64,000 nucleotides of DNA from Alphaproteobacteria bacterium UBA3612 (GCA_002375465.1 DFLT01000008.1:62001-126000); one strand, 5' to 3'. Positions 24,575 to 33,621 are shown, numbered from the stretch's first letter. The notes: generated by a model not told the origin, from the letters alone. Made by a program: numbers and translations.

Positions 24575-25489
24575 CTATTTCGCCAGCATGAAAGCCGCGA
24601 CAATCCCCAGCGTCACCAGCAGGCCGGTCCAGGTGCTGGCGCGGAAAAGGGCAAGAGCCGGGGCGGAAGCAAGAACGGAAAGCTGCCGCACGTGCATGAG
24701 CGATATGATGCCGCCAAGCGTCGCGCCGATCAACGCCGCCACTATATTGCCGGTCGCGATCCAAAGCGCCGCGAATAGAAAAATTTCCATGGCGGCATAA
24801 AAGGCGCCGACACCCATCTGCGTATTTGCGCCAAGACGGCGGGCGCTGGACTTGATGCCGACGAACGCATCATCCTCCATATCCTGAAGAGCGTAGATGG
24901 TGTCGTAACCGAGGGTCCAGAAAATGCCAGCCAGATAGAGAAGGCCCGCCGCCCAGTTCAGCGTGCCGGTCGCGGCGGCATAACCCACGAGGGCGCCCCA
25001 ATTGAAGGTGAGACCCAGCCAGGCCTGCGGCCACCAGGTGATGCGCTTCATGAAGGGATAGGCGGCGACGAGTCCCAGGCTGCCAAGGGCAATCAGGGCG
25101 GCGAAGAGATTCAGTTGAACAAGGACTAAAAGGCCGATCAGGCACAGTAGGACAAGGAAAATCCATGCGCCGCGCACCGAAATTGCCCCGCTGGCCAGCG
25201 GTCGGTCGCGCGTCCGCTCTACCCGGGCGTCGAGATCGCGGTCGACGATATCATTATAGACACAGCCTGCGGAACGCATGACGAGGGCGCCAACGAAGAA
25301 CAGCGGCACGAGATAAATGTCGCGCACCGGCTCCCCCGCCAGAAATACCCCCCAGACGCAGGGCCAGAACAGCAGCCAGGTACCGATGGGCCGGTCGAGT
25401 CGCGCAAGACGCGCCCAGGGCTGTAGCCCGGTTGGAAGAATGTCGACGACGGAGCGGCGGACGGCGTCGGGGGTGGCGGGCGAGGACAT
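24575..25489 (-). CDS. ubiA: 4-hydroxybenzoate polyprenyltransferase
   Basis: Membrane prenyltransferase of ubiquinone synthesis. 304 residues, about eight or nine membrane helices. The two Asp-rich motifs are NDIVDRDLDARVERTRDRP (about residues 80-98) and YALQDMEDD (about 200-208). Starts divergently from rsmE with 65 bp between the start codons. Ubiquinone made here feeds the bc1 complex encoded at 57-60 kb. Confidence 0.96.
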   Translation of the reverse strand: MSSPATPDAVRRSVVDILPTGLQPWARLARLDRPIGTWLLFWPCVWGVFLAGEPVRDIYLVPLFFVGALVMRSAGCVYNDIVDRDLDARVERTRDRPLASGAISVRGAWIFLVLLCLIGLLVLVQLNLFAALIALGSLGLVAAYPFMKRITWWPQAWLGLTFNWGALVGYAAATGTLNWAAGLLYLAGIFWTLGYDTIYALQDMEDDAFVGIKSSARRLGANTQMGVGAFYAAMEIFLFAALWIATGNIVAALIGATLGGIISLMHVRQLSVLASAPALALFRASTWTGLLVTLGIVAAFMLAK

Positions 25490-25554
25490 AATATGCGCGT
25501 CCTAGCCGGGTGCGCGGCTGACACAAAGCGTCCCGGTCATTATGCAGCGAATGC

Positions 25555-26292
25555 ATGTCGTCCCGCCACGTGCCTCGCCTGTTTGTCGCCGCGCCCTTGT
25601 CGGCGGGTGTCGCGGTGGCCGTCGATGCGGATCAGGCCCGTTATCTGGGCAGCGTCATGCGGCTGGCCGTCGGCGATCGCGTCCTGTTGTTCGACGATGC
25701 GACGGGCGAATGGGACGCCCGAATAGAGGTACTGTCGAAAAAAAGCGCGGTTCTGATTCCGGAAAACCAGCTGCGCCCGCGGGAGGCTGTGCCGGACATC
25801 TGGTTATGTGCGGCGCCGATCAAGCGCGCCCGCTATGAATGGATCGCCGAGAAGGCATGCGAACTGGGCGCTGCGCGCCTGCTGCCCCTGTTGACCGAGC
25901 GCACCGGCGGCGTGGAAGCACAGCAGGCGAAGCCCGAGCGCCTGCGCGCGCACATGATCGAAGCGGCGGAACAATGTGGCCGTACCGCGCTGCCAGAACT
26001 GGCGAACGCCGTGAAGCTGGCGTCCCTGCTGGACGAGTGGCCTGCGGATCGGGCGCTGATTTTTTGCGATGAAGACGGTGGCGACGATGCATTGGCGGTT
26101 CTGGGGGATTGTCCGGCACCGGCCGCCATATTGATCGGTCCCGAGGGCGGTTTTTCAGATGCGGAGCGGCAGAGGCTGGCTGCCATTCCAGTGGCGCGCC
26201 GCATTAGTCTCGGCCAGCGTATCCTGCGCGCCGACACGGCGGCGGTGGCGGCCCTGTCCCTGTGGCAGGCCGCCATTGGCGGCTCTGCGTAA
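25555..26292 (+). CDS. rsmE: 16S rRNA (uracil(1498)-N3)-methyltransferase
   Basis: SPOUT-class methyltransferase. 245 residues. N-terminal PUA-like domain (HVPRLFVAAPL, YLGSVMRLAVGDRVLLFDD) and C-terminal knot with APIKRARYEWIAEKACELG, LIGPEGGFSDAER and SLGQRILRADTAAVAALS. gshA follows 44 bp downstream. Confidence 0.96.
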   Translation: MSSRHVPRLFVAAPLSAGVAVAVDADQARYLGSVMRLAVGDRVLLFDDATGEWDARIEVLSKKSAVLIPENQLRPREAVPDIWLCAAPIKRARYEWIAEKACELGAARLLPLLTERTGGVEAQQAKPERLRAHMIEAAEQCGRTALPELANAVKLASLLDEWPADRALIFCDEDGGDDALAVLGDCPAPAAILIGPEGGFSDAERQRLAAIPVARRISLGQRILRADTAAVAALSLWQAAIGGSA

Positions 26293-26336
26293 ATTCGAGG
26301 ATGACTCAGGGCTTTCGTCGCGGGTAAGCGGCGGCC

Positions 26337-27707
26337 ATGAGCACGCGCGAAGACAAGGGCGAGATCGCCGCCCCCATTGAGACCCGGGCCGACGTGCTCC
26401 GCGTCTTTGAAACCGGCTGCAAGCCGAAAGACCGCTGGCGGATCGGCACGGAGCATGAAAAGTTCGTGTATCGCCTGTCGGATCATCGCGCGCCCTCCTA
26501 CGACGAGAAGGGCGGCATCCGTGACGTCCTGAAAGAGCTGGAACGCTTTGGCTGGCAGCCCATTCGCGAGAATGGGAAGGTCATCGCGCTGAAGGGTGCG
26601 GACGGCAATGTCAGCCTGGAGCCGGCGGGGCAGTTGGAATTGTCCGGCGCGGCGCTGGAAAGCCTGCACGATACCTGTTCCGAGACCGGACGCCATCTGG
26701 AGCAGGCGAAGGCCGTCGGCGATGAACTGGGACTAGGCTTTCTGGGGCTGGGCATGTGGCCAGACAAGGCGCGTGCCGACCTGCCCGTCATGCCCAAGGG
26801 CCGCTATGAAATCATGCTGAACTACATGCCGAAGGTCGGCTCCCTCGGCCTCGACATGATGTTGCGGACCTGCACCATTCAGACCAACCTCGATTATGCG
26901 TCGGAAGCGGACATGGTGAAGAAATTCCGCGTGTCGCTGGCCCTGCAGCCGCTGGCCACGGCGCTGTTCGCCAATTCACCCTTCACCGAGGGAAAGCCGA
27001 ACGGCTATCTGAGCTATCGCAGCCATATCTGGACCGATACCGACCCCGATCGCACGGGCATGCTGCCCTTCGTCTTTGATGAAGGGTTCGGGTTCGAACG
27101 CTGGGCGGACTATATGCTGGACGTTCCGATGTACTTCGCCGTTCGCGATGGCAAATATGTCGATCTGGCGGGGCAGTCGTTTCAGCGCTTTATCGACGGC
27201 AGGCTGGATGCCTTGCCGGGTGAGCGGGCGACCGCCGACGATTGGGTCGACCATCTGTCGACCGCTTTTCCAGAGGTGCGGTTGAAAAGCTTTATGGAAA
27301 TGCGCGGGGCCGATGGCGGACCGTGGAACCGCATCTGCGCCCTGCCAGCCTTGTGGGTCGGTCTGCTGTATGACGACACGGCGCTGGATGCGGCGTGGGA
27401 CATGGTGAAGGACTGGACGCTGCACGACATGGCGGCGCTGCGCGATAATGTCCCCAAAGAGGGGCTGAAGACCATCGCGCCGGGCGGTACATTGCTGGAA
27501 ATCGGACGCGAGGCGCTGAAAATCGCCGAGGCCAGCCTTACGGCACGCGGACGGTTGAACGCCGCGGGCGATAATGAGGCAGGGTTCCTGTCGCCCTTGT
27601 TCGAGATCGTCGAGAGCGGCAAGACGCCGGCGGAGCGATTGCTGGAGGCCTATCATGGCCGCTGGAATGGCGACGTTTCGAAGGTTTACGAAGAAGAGAG
27701 CTTCTAA
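26337..27707 (+). CDS. gshA: glutamate-cysteine ligase, plant/proteobacterial class
   Basis: First step of glutathione synthesis. 456 residues, the length of the alphaproteobacterial/plant (class 3) enzyme. Recognisable parts: WRIGTEHEKFVY, NVSLEPAGQLELSGA, GRYEIMLNYMPKVGSLGLDMMLRTCTIQ (shown as MLNYMPKVG and MMLRTCTIQ), FANSPFTEGKPNGYLSYRS and SFMEMRGADGGPW. ATG at 26337 gives MSTREDKGE. Glutathione would also serve electrophile detoxification around the azoR switch. Confidence 0.96.
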   Translation: MSTREDKGEIAAPIETRADVLRVFETGCKPKDRWRIGTEHEKFVYRLSDHRAPSYDEKGGIRDVLKELERFGWQPIRENGKVIALKGADGNVSLEPAGQLELSGAALESLHDTCSETGRHLEQAKAVGDELGLGFLGLGMWPDKARADLPVMPKGRYEIMLNYMPKVGSLGLDMMLRTCTIQTNLDYASEADMVKKFRVSLALQPLATALFANSPFTEGKPNGYLSYRSHIWTDTDPDRTGMLPFVFDEGFGFERWADYMLDVPMYFAVRDGKYVDLAGQSFQRFIDGRLDALPGERATADDWVDHLSTAFPEVRLKSFMEMRGADGGPWNRICALPALWVGLLYDDTALDAAWDMVKDWTLHDMAALRDNVPKEGLKTIAPGGTLLEIGREALKIAEASLTARGRLNAAGDNEAGFLSPLFEIVESGKTPAERLLEAYHGRWNGDVSKVYEEESF

Positions 27708-27806
27708 GGGCCATCGCTGAATCGCCTTAGGGAGGAAAGGCGGCGACTGCCGAGGCAGCCGCAGCCCTTCCCGGGAAAAGGAGTCCGGCCGGTGACCGGT
27801 TAGATC

Positions 27807-28175
27807 CTATGCAAAATAAGGCGTGGAGCCGTAATAGCCGTACATCCGCGTTTCATAATCGCGATCGAACGCCTGGCGTGAATTGTCCTCGCGGAAGGTG
27901 GGGCCACCACGAAGCTGTTCTTCGGTCACGTCAAGATTATAGCCGTTCAGATCGGTGTCATAGGTGAACTTGTCCCAAGGCAAGGCGTGATATTCGCCGC
28001 CCATGCCCAGAAAAGAGCCAATGTCGGCAACCACATGGGCCACCTGGCCGGAGCGTTTGTTGATCATCACGGTTTTAACGTGGCCCATCTTGTCGCCGTT
28101 CGCACCGTAAATGGCGGTACCGTCCACCTTTTCAGCTGAGATCAGGTCATGGGATTCATCGGTTTCGATACGCAT
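27807..28175 (-). CDS. PRC-barrel domain protein
   Basis: 122 residues from MRIETDESHDLIS (ATG 28173-28175, AAGGAG upstream). A single PRC-barrel: VDGTAIYGANGDKMGHVKTVMINKRSG (in parts GTAIYGANGDKMG and VKTVMINK), then HALPWDKFTYD; the tail is Tyr/Gly-rich. Such small cytoplasmic PRC-barrel proteins are commonly stress-induced in alphaproteobacteria; the molecular role is unknown. An EcfG-like promoter lies upstream. Confidence 0.85.
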   Translation of the reverse strand: MRIETDESHDLISAEKVDGTAIYGANGDKMGHVKTVMINKRSGQVAHVVADIGSFLGMGGEYHALPWDKFTYDTDLNGYNLDVTEEQLRGGPTFREDNSRQAFDRDYETRMYGYYGSTPYFA

Positions 28176-28216
28176 ATGCGAGGTACTCCTTAAAGTTTTG
28201 CCCACTGTCCCCCACG

Positions 28217-28241
28217 AACGGACGAACCTGCTTTTCGTTGC
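28217..28241 (-). promoter_or_regulatory. EcfG-type promoter upstream of the PRC-barrel gene
   Basis: Minus strand GCAAC (28237-28241), 16 nt, CGTT (28217-28220): one mismatch to GGAAC-N16-CGTT. Start of transcription near 28210, about 35 nt before the ATG. PRC-barrel genes are frequent members of this regulon in the group. Confidence 0.5.
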
Positions 28242-28306
28242 AAAGACAAAAACTTAACATATGTGTAGATCGTGCGTGAAGCGAATGATCAGGGTCCGGT
28301 GGTTCC

Positions 28307-28870
28307 TTACAGCACGCGGATCAGGGTGCGGGCGACCGCGATCCAGGGAACGTCGACCAAAACCATCTGCCGTGCGCCATGCTGGGGCGGTAACAGGCTG
28401 AGGCGGGCACCAAACATGTCGACCAGCCGTCCAAATGCGAAACGACCCGCTGGGCGTGGAGCGAGAATGTCCCGATTGGTCGCCTCCCGGAACCGCTCCG
28501 GCGGCAGACGTTCCAGCCATATCTGATCGCGCGGGCGGTAATCGCCAAATGGAAACTCGATCTCCAGGCCGACCAGATCGCCGCTTAGCTGCGGCGGGGC
28601 AAAGTTTCTACGCGCTGCCAGGGGCTGGGCACCCTCGGCCGTCAGGCGGGCAGCGATCGGAATATCGGGCCGGTCCTGCAGCTTGACGAGATCCCCCGGC
28701 AGGGTGTCGAGCGCGGCGGCGATCCGGTTCAGCCAATCGACGCTGACGGTGCGTGCGCCGGTTTCCAGCCGGCCGATGGTCTGGGGTGTCGTCGGCGGCT
28801 GACAGGCCGCCGCCACATCGGCGAGCGTCATGCCCTTGCCCTTCCGAATCTCCCTAATTCTGGTTATCAT
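28307..28870 (-). CDS. XRE-family transcriptional regulator with S24-like C-terminus
   Basis: 187 residues from ATG 28868-28870 (GAGGGAC upstream). N-terminal HTH_3 domain, residues 3-60 (IREIRKGKGMTLADVAAAC, PQTIGRLETGARTVSVDWLNRIA). The C-terminal half (GDLVGLEIEFPFGDYRPRDQIWLERL, in part) resembles the beta-rich LexA/S24 sensor fold but I see no Ser-Lys dyad, so self-cleavage is unlikely. It diverges from the DUF6456 gene with 91 bp between starts and could regulate it and itself. Confidence 0.85.
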   Translation of the reverse strand: MITRIREIRKGKGMTLADVAAACQPPTTPQTIGRLETGARTVSVDWLNRIAAALDTLPGDLVKLQDRPDIPIAARLTAEGAQPLAARRNFAPPQLSGDLVGLEIEFPFGDYRPRDQIWLERLPPERFREATNRDILAPRPAGRFAFGRLVDMFGARLSLLPPQHGARQMVLVDVPWIAVARTLIRVL

Positions 28871-28961
28871 AATATCGCGTCCCTCGCCTATTTGGTTCTT
28901 TCCTACACCTGACGGCTCGTGGCAAACTGTTTCTTCATGTGAGAAAGCAAGGAGCGTGGCG

Positions 28962-29678
28962 ATGCAGGTACGACTTACGGGCGGTGAGGCGAAATTGCTG
29001 AGGCAGATGGCCCTTGGCGTGCCGATGCAGGTGGATGCCCGGGGTGGATGGCGTGTGGGATCGAAGCGTTGCGGCGGCGATGTGCTGGAACGGCTGCAGC
29101 GGCACGATCTGATCGAAGCATCCGGGGCGGCATTCCGCATAAGTGGCCCGGGCATGGCGCACGTCCAGCGGCGCGAGGCTCCAGAATATCCGAACCGCCT
29201 GATCGCCAATGCTACCGATGTAAAGCGGACGCGCGCCGCAGCAGTTGCGGGCGCGCGCGTTGTCAACCGCGCGGAGGAGCCGCTTGCCTGGCTGCATACT
29301 CGGGGCAAAATCACGGATCGCCAATTCGAAGCCGGCGCCCGCCTGCGGGCCGACTTCATGGCCGCGGGACAGTCGCCGCGCGTCACGATGGCGTGGGATG
29401 CGGGGCCGGTCGAAAAAAGTCGGCGCGGCGCGCCCGATGGCCTGTCGCCGACTGAGCGGCAGGTTGCGGCGAAAAGGCGGCTGGAGGGCGCCTTGTCCGC
29501 CGCGGGAATGGGCCTGTCGGATATATTGAATCGTATCGTCTGCGCCGGTGAAGGGCTGGAGACGGCGGAGCGGGCCATGGGTTGGCCGGCCCGCGCGGGA
29601 AAAGTCGTTCTCTGCCTGGGGCTGGATCGTGTGGCCGACTATTACCGGCTGGGCGGTGCCGAGGGGATCAGCGATTGA
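28962..29678 (+). CDS. DUF6456 domain protein
   Basis: 238 residues from ATG 28962 with AAGGAG 7 nt upstream. The C-terminal half (PLAWLHTRGKITDRQFEAGARLRADF, in part, and LSDILNRIVCAGEGLETAERAMGWPARAGKVVLCLGLDRVADYY, in part) matches the DUF6456 family of alphaproteobacteria, which is helical and contains an HTH-like segment. The first 60 residues look like a winged-helix (LRQMALGVPMQV, DVLERLQRHDLIEASGAAFRIS). A DNA-binding regulator is likely; no target known. Its 3' end overlaps the convergent gene by 37 bp. Confidence 0.78.
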   Translation: MQVRLTGGEAKLLRQMALGVPMQVDARGGWRVGSKRCGGDVLERLQRHDLIEASGAAFRISGPGMAHVQRREAPEYPNRLIANATDVKRTRAAAVAGARVVNRAEEPLAWLHTRGKITDRQFEAGARLRADFMAAGQSPRVTMAWDAGPVEKSRRGAPDGLSPTERQVAAKRRLEGALSAAGMGLSDILNRIVCAGEGLETAERAMGWPARAGKVVLCLGLDRVADYYRLGGAEGISD

Positions 29679-30178
29679 TTCACCAGGCGGCCGCTGGACG
29701 TCAGCAATACGTTCATGACCATGGGCGTTTCCGCCATTTGCTGTTCCATGGCGGGTGCGTCGGATTCGGAAAGATAGAAAATGCCGGAAACGTCGAGGCG
29801 GGCTGGCTGGCCCGCCTCATCCGCAGTGCCGCTTGTCGCGGGCACCGCATAGAGCGTCAGGCCGCTTGCTTGCCAGTCGATTTCTTTAGGACATGGTGCC
29901 GACGGCAGGTCGCGGATTTCGACGCGGCTGCCGTCGGGGGCGTCGCCCGCAAGGCAGATTCGGCAGGCCCCATCCCGGCACCATAGGGGGTCGCCCGATA
30001 CCTGCCAGTCGTAACGATAGCGGATGTAATGGCCGCGCAGCACGTCACGCGGATCGAAGCCGGTGACGGGCATGACATATTGTTCTGCACGCGACAGCTC
30101 GCTTTCCCTGATGCCGACACTGGCGGCGAGTCCGGCGAGCGGCAGCAGCAGCGCGGCGATCAGCAGGCTGCGATTCAT
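29642..30178 (-). CDS. GDYXXLXY-family protein
   Basis: 178 residues, starting MNRSLLIAALLLPLAGLA (one N-terminal membrane anchor or signal). The family motif region is RGHYIRYRYDW near residues 48-58 (G-x-Y-x-x-x-x-Y). Four cysteines (WCRDGACRIC, APC) might bind metal or form disulfides. Start overlaps the DUF2157 stop by ATGA; the two families are regularly found together. Function unknown. Confidence 0.8.
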   Translation of the reverse strand: MNRSLLIAALLLPLAGLAASVGIRESELSRAEQYVMPVTGFDPRDVLRGHYIRYRYDWQVSGDPLWCRDGACRICLAGDAPDGSRVEIRDLPSAPCPKEIDWQASGLTLYAVPATSGTADEAGQPARLDVSGIFYLSESDAPAMEQQMAETPMVMNVLLTSSGRLVNQSLIPSAPPSR

Positions 30179-31293
30179 GGCGCGTTCCTGCGGAAGGTTT
30201 GGAATATCCGCCGCCAGCCGAGCGCCAGCCCGATCAGCAGCACGCCCGCGAAGATCAGGCCGGCGCCCGTCATGGCAAGCGACCCGAAAAGTTCGAAATA
30301 GACGATGAACAGCCTGATCGCGAGCGCGCCGATGGCAATGCCGAACAGGCTGCGCCAGCCGAGGCGGGCAGCGGCCCAAGCGATCCATCCCCACATGCCG
30401 GCGAAAACAAGCGCGCCGAAGAAGCGCGGCAGCGGGCCGTCGCCATGGGGCAGGGCGGTAGCGAGGAACAGCGCGACGAACGGCACGGCAACCATCGGAA
30501 GGTGCAGCGGCTGTGGCAGAGGGCCGCGTCGCCGCTGTGCCCAAAGCGCGGCCATTGCAACCACCGCCACCAAGGCCATCCTGACGCGCATGTCGCTGGC
30601 GGCGGCACCTGTGACGGGATCGGCCCATGCCATGTGGGCAAGGCTGACGCCGATCAGAAGGACGATCAGCGCAACCTCCACAAGGCCATGGATAAAGCGG
30701 CGGCGTTCGCGAATAAGGGCTGGGATTGCCAGCAGCAGCCAGGGCACGGCCATCGCCAGCCCCTCGACCAAATGCGCGGAAAGCGTTTCGCCGACCTGCG
30801 CGCTGGCCCAGCCGATCGTTGCCCAGAGCGTCATGCCGGCCAGGGCATAGGCGGTCAGACGCGTGCGCCCGGCAAGCAGCAGGACCGGCGCCGAAAGGGC
30901 CAGCCAGGTCATCAGCAATTTCCAGATGTCGCCGCTGAGCTGGTAAATCTGGCTGTGGAGGGCAAGGCCAGTCAGTATCAGCGCCGCCAGGAGGAACAGC
31001 GCCCCCTCAGCAAACCAGCGGGCGTCACGCCGCACGCCGAACCAGACGGCGAGCGCGGCGGCGGCACTGAGCGTAAAATGCACGACGAGTTTCAGAACGT
31101 CGGGAATGTCCGTCCAATTCGCCGCGACAACACTGATCAGACCGAGAGCGAGGGCAAGACACCCAAGGCCGATGACAGCCCAGAGCGCAAACGGGCGGGC
31201 ACTCGCATCCTCGTGCGCGGCAATGCGCGCGGCGGTCTCTGCATCGATGATACCGGCCTGCTGCCAGGCGGCGAGCTTGTCCGCGAGTGCCAT
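30175..31293 (-). CDS. DUF2157 multi-pass membrane protein
   Basis: 372 residues from MALADKLAAWQQAGIID (ATG 31291-31293). The cytoplasmic N-terminus is the DUF2157 head, then about ten to eleven membrane helices to the end (FALWAVIGLGCLALALGLISVVAANW being the first, quoted in part). Translationally coupled to the GDYXXLXY gene. Unknown role in the envelope. A start 29 codons upstream is possible but not supported by a ribosome site. Confidence 0.85.
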   Translation of the reverse strand: MALADKLAAWQQAGIIDAETAARIAAHEDASARPFALWAVIGLGCLALALGLISVVAANWTDIPDVLKLVVHFTLSAAAALAVWFGVRRDARWFAEGALFLLAALILTGLALHSQIYQLSGDIWKLLMTWLALSAPVLLLAGRTRLTAYALAGMTLWATIGWASAQVGETLSAHLVEGLAMAVPWLLLAIPALIRERRRFIHGLVEVALIVLLIGVSLAHMAWADPVTGAAASDMRVRMALVAVVAMAALWAQRRRGPLPQPLHLPMVAVPFVALFLATALPHGDGPLPRFFGALVFAGMWGWIAWAAARLGWRSLFGIAIGALAIRLFIVYFELFGSLAMTGAGLIFAGVLLIGLALGWRRIFQTFRRNAP

Positions 31294-31349
31294 TATGTCT
31301 GGGCTTTGGCGCGATTTGCCATTCGTGTCGAGAGCGCGCCATCCCACGG

Positions 31350-31358
31350 TTTTCCACA
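31350..31358 (+). promoter_or_regulatory. DnaA box upstream of dnaB
   Basis: TTTTCCACA fits the DnaA-box consensus TTWTNCACA. It lies 60 bp before the dnaB start, in the divergent promoter region. A single 9-mer; may link dnaB expression to replication initiation. Confidence 0.4.
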
Positions 31359-31417
31359 GGCTAGTCCCCCGACTTACCAATAGCGCGCCTGGGCGACGGC
31401 TGTGCTAGAAAGTGCGC

Positions 31418-32905
31418 ATGGCCACGAACCCAAATGTCGCTTCGATCGTCCCCGGCGTCGGACAAGGACAGGAACTCCCGCAGAATCTGGACGCCGAATC
31501 GGCGCTGCTGGGCGCGCTGATGCTGGACAATAATCTGGCTGGCGACATTCAGATGAAGTTGAAGCCGGATCATTTTTTCGAGCCGCTGCACGCCCGACTG
31601 TACGAGAAGATCCTGCACCTGATCGACAAGGGGATGCTGGCCAATCCGGTCACGCTGCGCCCGCTGTTTTCGGACGATCCGGCGCTGAAGGACCTGGGCG
31701 GTCCCGCCTATCTGGCGCAGATGACGGAGGGCACTGCCGGCCTGATCGCGGCGCGGGATTTCGCCAATCAAATCTATGATCTGGCGCTGCTTCGTGCGTT
31801 GGTTACCGTTGGCCGCGACCTCGTCACCAGTGCCACGGACACCAGTGAGGATGTCGATCCGCAGGCCAAGATCGGCGAAGCGGAAATGGCGCTGTACAAG
31901 GTGGCGGAGCAGGGCGAGACGGGCGGTACGGCGCGCAGCTTTACCCAGGCGGCCACCGAAGCGGTGAACATGGTCGCTGCGGCGCTGAAGACCGGCGGGA
32001 ACTTATCCGGTCTGACCACCGGCCTGAAGGGGATCGATGCGAAGACCGGTGGCATGCACCGGTCCGATCTGGTCATCCTGGCGGGACGACCCGCCATGGG
32101 CAAAACCGCACTGGCCACCAATATGGCGTTTTCCTGTGCAAAACGGTTCATGGACGATGCCAAGAACCGCTCGGATGGCGAAACGGCGGGCGCGGGCGTC
32201 GGGTTCTTCAGCCTGGAAATGTCCGCCGACCAGTTGGCGACGCGTATTCTGGCGGAACAGGCGCGCATCAATTCCGAAGATCTGCGCATGGGGCGCATCA
32301 ACCAGTCGCAGTTCCGTGATCTGTCGCGCGCAGCGGCGGAGTTGACCGAGCTGCCGCTGCATATCGACGACACGCCGGGCCTGACCATCGCCGCGCTGCG
32401 CAGCCGCGCACGCCGCATGAAGCGGCAGAAGGGCGTCGGCATGTTCGTCATCGACTATCTGCAGCTGTTGCAGGGTACGAGCCGGAAATCGGCGGAAAAC
32501 CGCGTGCAGGAGATTTCGGAGATCACGCGCGGCCTGAAGACGCTGGCAAAGGAACTGAACGTGCCGGTGCTGGCGCTGTCGCAGCTGTCGCGGCAGGTGG
32601 AGCAGCGAGAGGATAAGCGTCCACAGCTGTCCGATTTGCGCGAATCGGGCACCATCGAGCAGGATTCCGACATCGTGATGTTCGTCTATCGCGAGGAATA
32701 TTACCACGCGCAGAAGAAGCCGGAGGACGGTAGCGAAAAGTTCGTCCAGTGGCAGGAAAAGGGGGCGGAGCTGCGCGGTCTGGCCGAGGTCATCATCGCG
32801 AAGCAGCGCCATGGTGCCACGGGGATCGTGCCCCTGACCTTTGAAGCGCAATATACCCGCTTTGGCGACCGACACGACGATTATGTCGCCGCCGGCGGGC
32901 ATTAA
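31418..32905 (+). CDS. dnaB: replicative DNA helicase
   Basis: Hexameric fork helicase. 495 residues from MATNPN (ATG 31418). N-terminal collar domain (LPQNLDAESALLGALMLDN, in the usual start), linker, RecA-like core with Walker A AGRPAMGKTALA (about residue 222), Walker B FVIDYLQLL, and RESGTIEQDSDIVMFVYREE. No intein is present. Converges on lipB. Confidence 0.97.
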   Translation: MATNPNVASIVPGVGQGQELPQNLDAESALLGALMLDNNLAGDIQMKLKPDHFFEPLHARLYEKILHLIDKGMLANPVTLRPLFSDDPALKDLGGPAYLAQMTEGTAGLIAARDFANQIYDLALLRALVTVGRDLVTSATDTSEDVDPQAKIGEAEMALYKVAEQGETGGTARSFTQAATEAVNMVAAALKTGGNLSGLTTGLKGIDAKTGGMHRSDLVILAGRPAMGKTALATNMAFSCAKRFMDDAKNRSDGETAGAGVGFFSLEMSADQLATRILAEQARINSEDLRMGRINQSQFRDLSRAAAELTELPLHIDDTPGLTIAALRSRARRMKRQKGVGMFVIDYLQLLQGTSRKSAENRVQEISEITRGLKTLAKELNVPVLALSQLSRQVEQREDKRPQLSDLRESGTIEQDSDIVMFVYREEYYHAQKKPEDGSEKFVQWQEKGAELRGLAEVIIAKQRHGATGIVPLTFEAQYTRFGDRHDDYVAAGGH

Positions 32906-32922
32906 GGTAAGATTTTGCCTCC

Positions 32923-32938
32923 GCCGGGGATCACCGGC
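32923..32938. terminator. small hairpin between dnaB and lipB
   Basis: GCCGG-GGATCA-CCGGC in the 35-bp gap between the converging stop codons. Short 5-bp stem, no U tract; a weak bidirectional 3'-end structure at most. Confidence 0.35.
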
Positions 32939-32940
32939 TG

Positions 32941-33555
32941 TCAGTCATCAAAGGGGCAGGTGTCTCGCAGGGCCGCGTCGAAATCGGCCATCGTCGCGTC
33001 GGTGCCGAGCGCCGCGAGGCTGGTGACAGGATAATCCGGCAAGCCGCAGGGGACGATGCCGCCATAGTGGGAAAGGTCGGGCGCGACGTTCACGGCCATA
33101 CCGTGCAGGGTGACCCACTTTCGGACGCGCACACCGATGGCGGCCACTTTTGCTTCCCCTGCCGGAGTGTCGACCCAGACGCCAACCCGCTCTGGTATGG
33201 CGCGGCCGACAATATCGAACCGGGAAAGTGCCGCGATGATCCAGTTTTCCAGATCGGTGACATAGGCGCGCACGTCGCGGTTGCGCCTGGTCAGGTCGAT
33301 GGCGGGGTAGACGGTGCGCTGGCCCGGCCCGTGATAAGTATATTGGCCGCCGCGCCCCGTCTGGAATACGGGAAAGCGGCCAGGATCGGTCAGATCCTCC
33401 ACCTTTGCGCTGGTGCCAGCAGTGTAAAGCGGCGGATGTTCCACGAGGAGGACGCGCTCTGCCTGCGTTCCTTCGTGAATGGCGGCTGCGCGTACCTCCA
33501 TGTCCAGAAGCGCGTCGTCATAGGGCGTCAGACCGGGCCGGACCTGCCATTCCAT
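32941..33555 (-). CDS. lipB: lipoyl(octanoyl) transferase
   Basis: Transfers octanoate from ACP to lipoyl domains. 204 residues. LVEHPPLYTAGTSAK, the signature GRGGQYTYHGPGQRTVYPAI (the GGQ.T.HGPGQ element), the Lys in EAKVAAIGVRVRKWVTLHG and the acyl-accepting Cys in GGIVPCGL are all present. The products are needed for 2-oxoacid dehydrogenases feeding the TCA cycle. Confidence 0.96.
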   Translation of the reverse strand: MEWQVRPGLTPYDDALLDMEVRAAAIHEGTQAERVLLVEHPPLYTAGTSAKVEDLTDPGRFPVFQTGRGGQYTYHGPGQRTVYPAIDLTRRNRDVRAYVTDLENWIIAALSRFDIVGRAIPERVGVWVDTPAGEAKVAAIGVRVRKWVTLHGMAVNVAPDLSHYGGIVPCGLPDYPVTSLAALGTDATMADFDAALRDTCPFDD

Positions 33556-33621
33556 GTTTACGCGCTCCTAACCAAAGGTCGGGCAGAAAACGTCATCTGG
33601 TTCCCATGGAGGCCAAGGCGC

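Noticed and set aside
28871..29578. Extension of the XRE gene to 423 codons.
   Set aside because: The added part is antisense to the DUF6456 gene and has no similarity to a regulator.
30199..31383. A 394-codon plus-strand frame.
   Set aside because: Complement of the DUF2157 gene; Arg/His/Gln-rich and without any recognisable fold.
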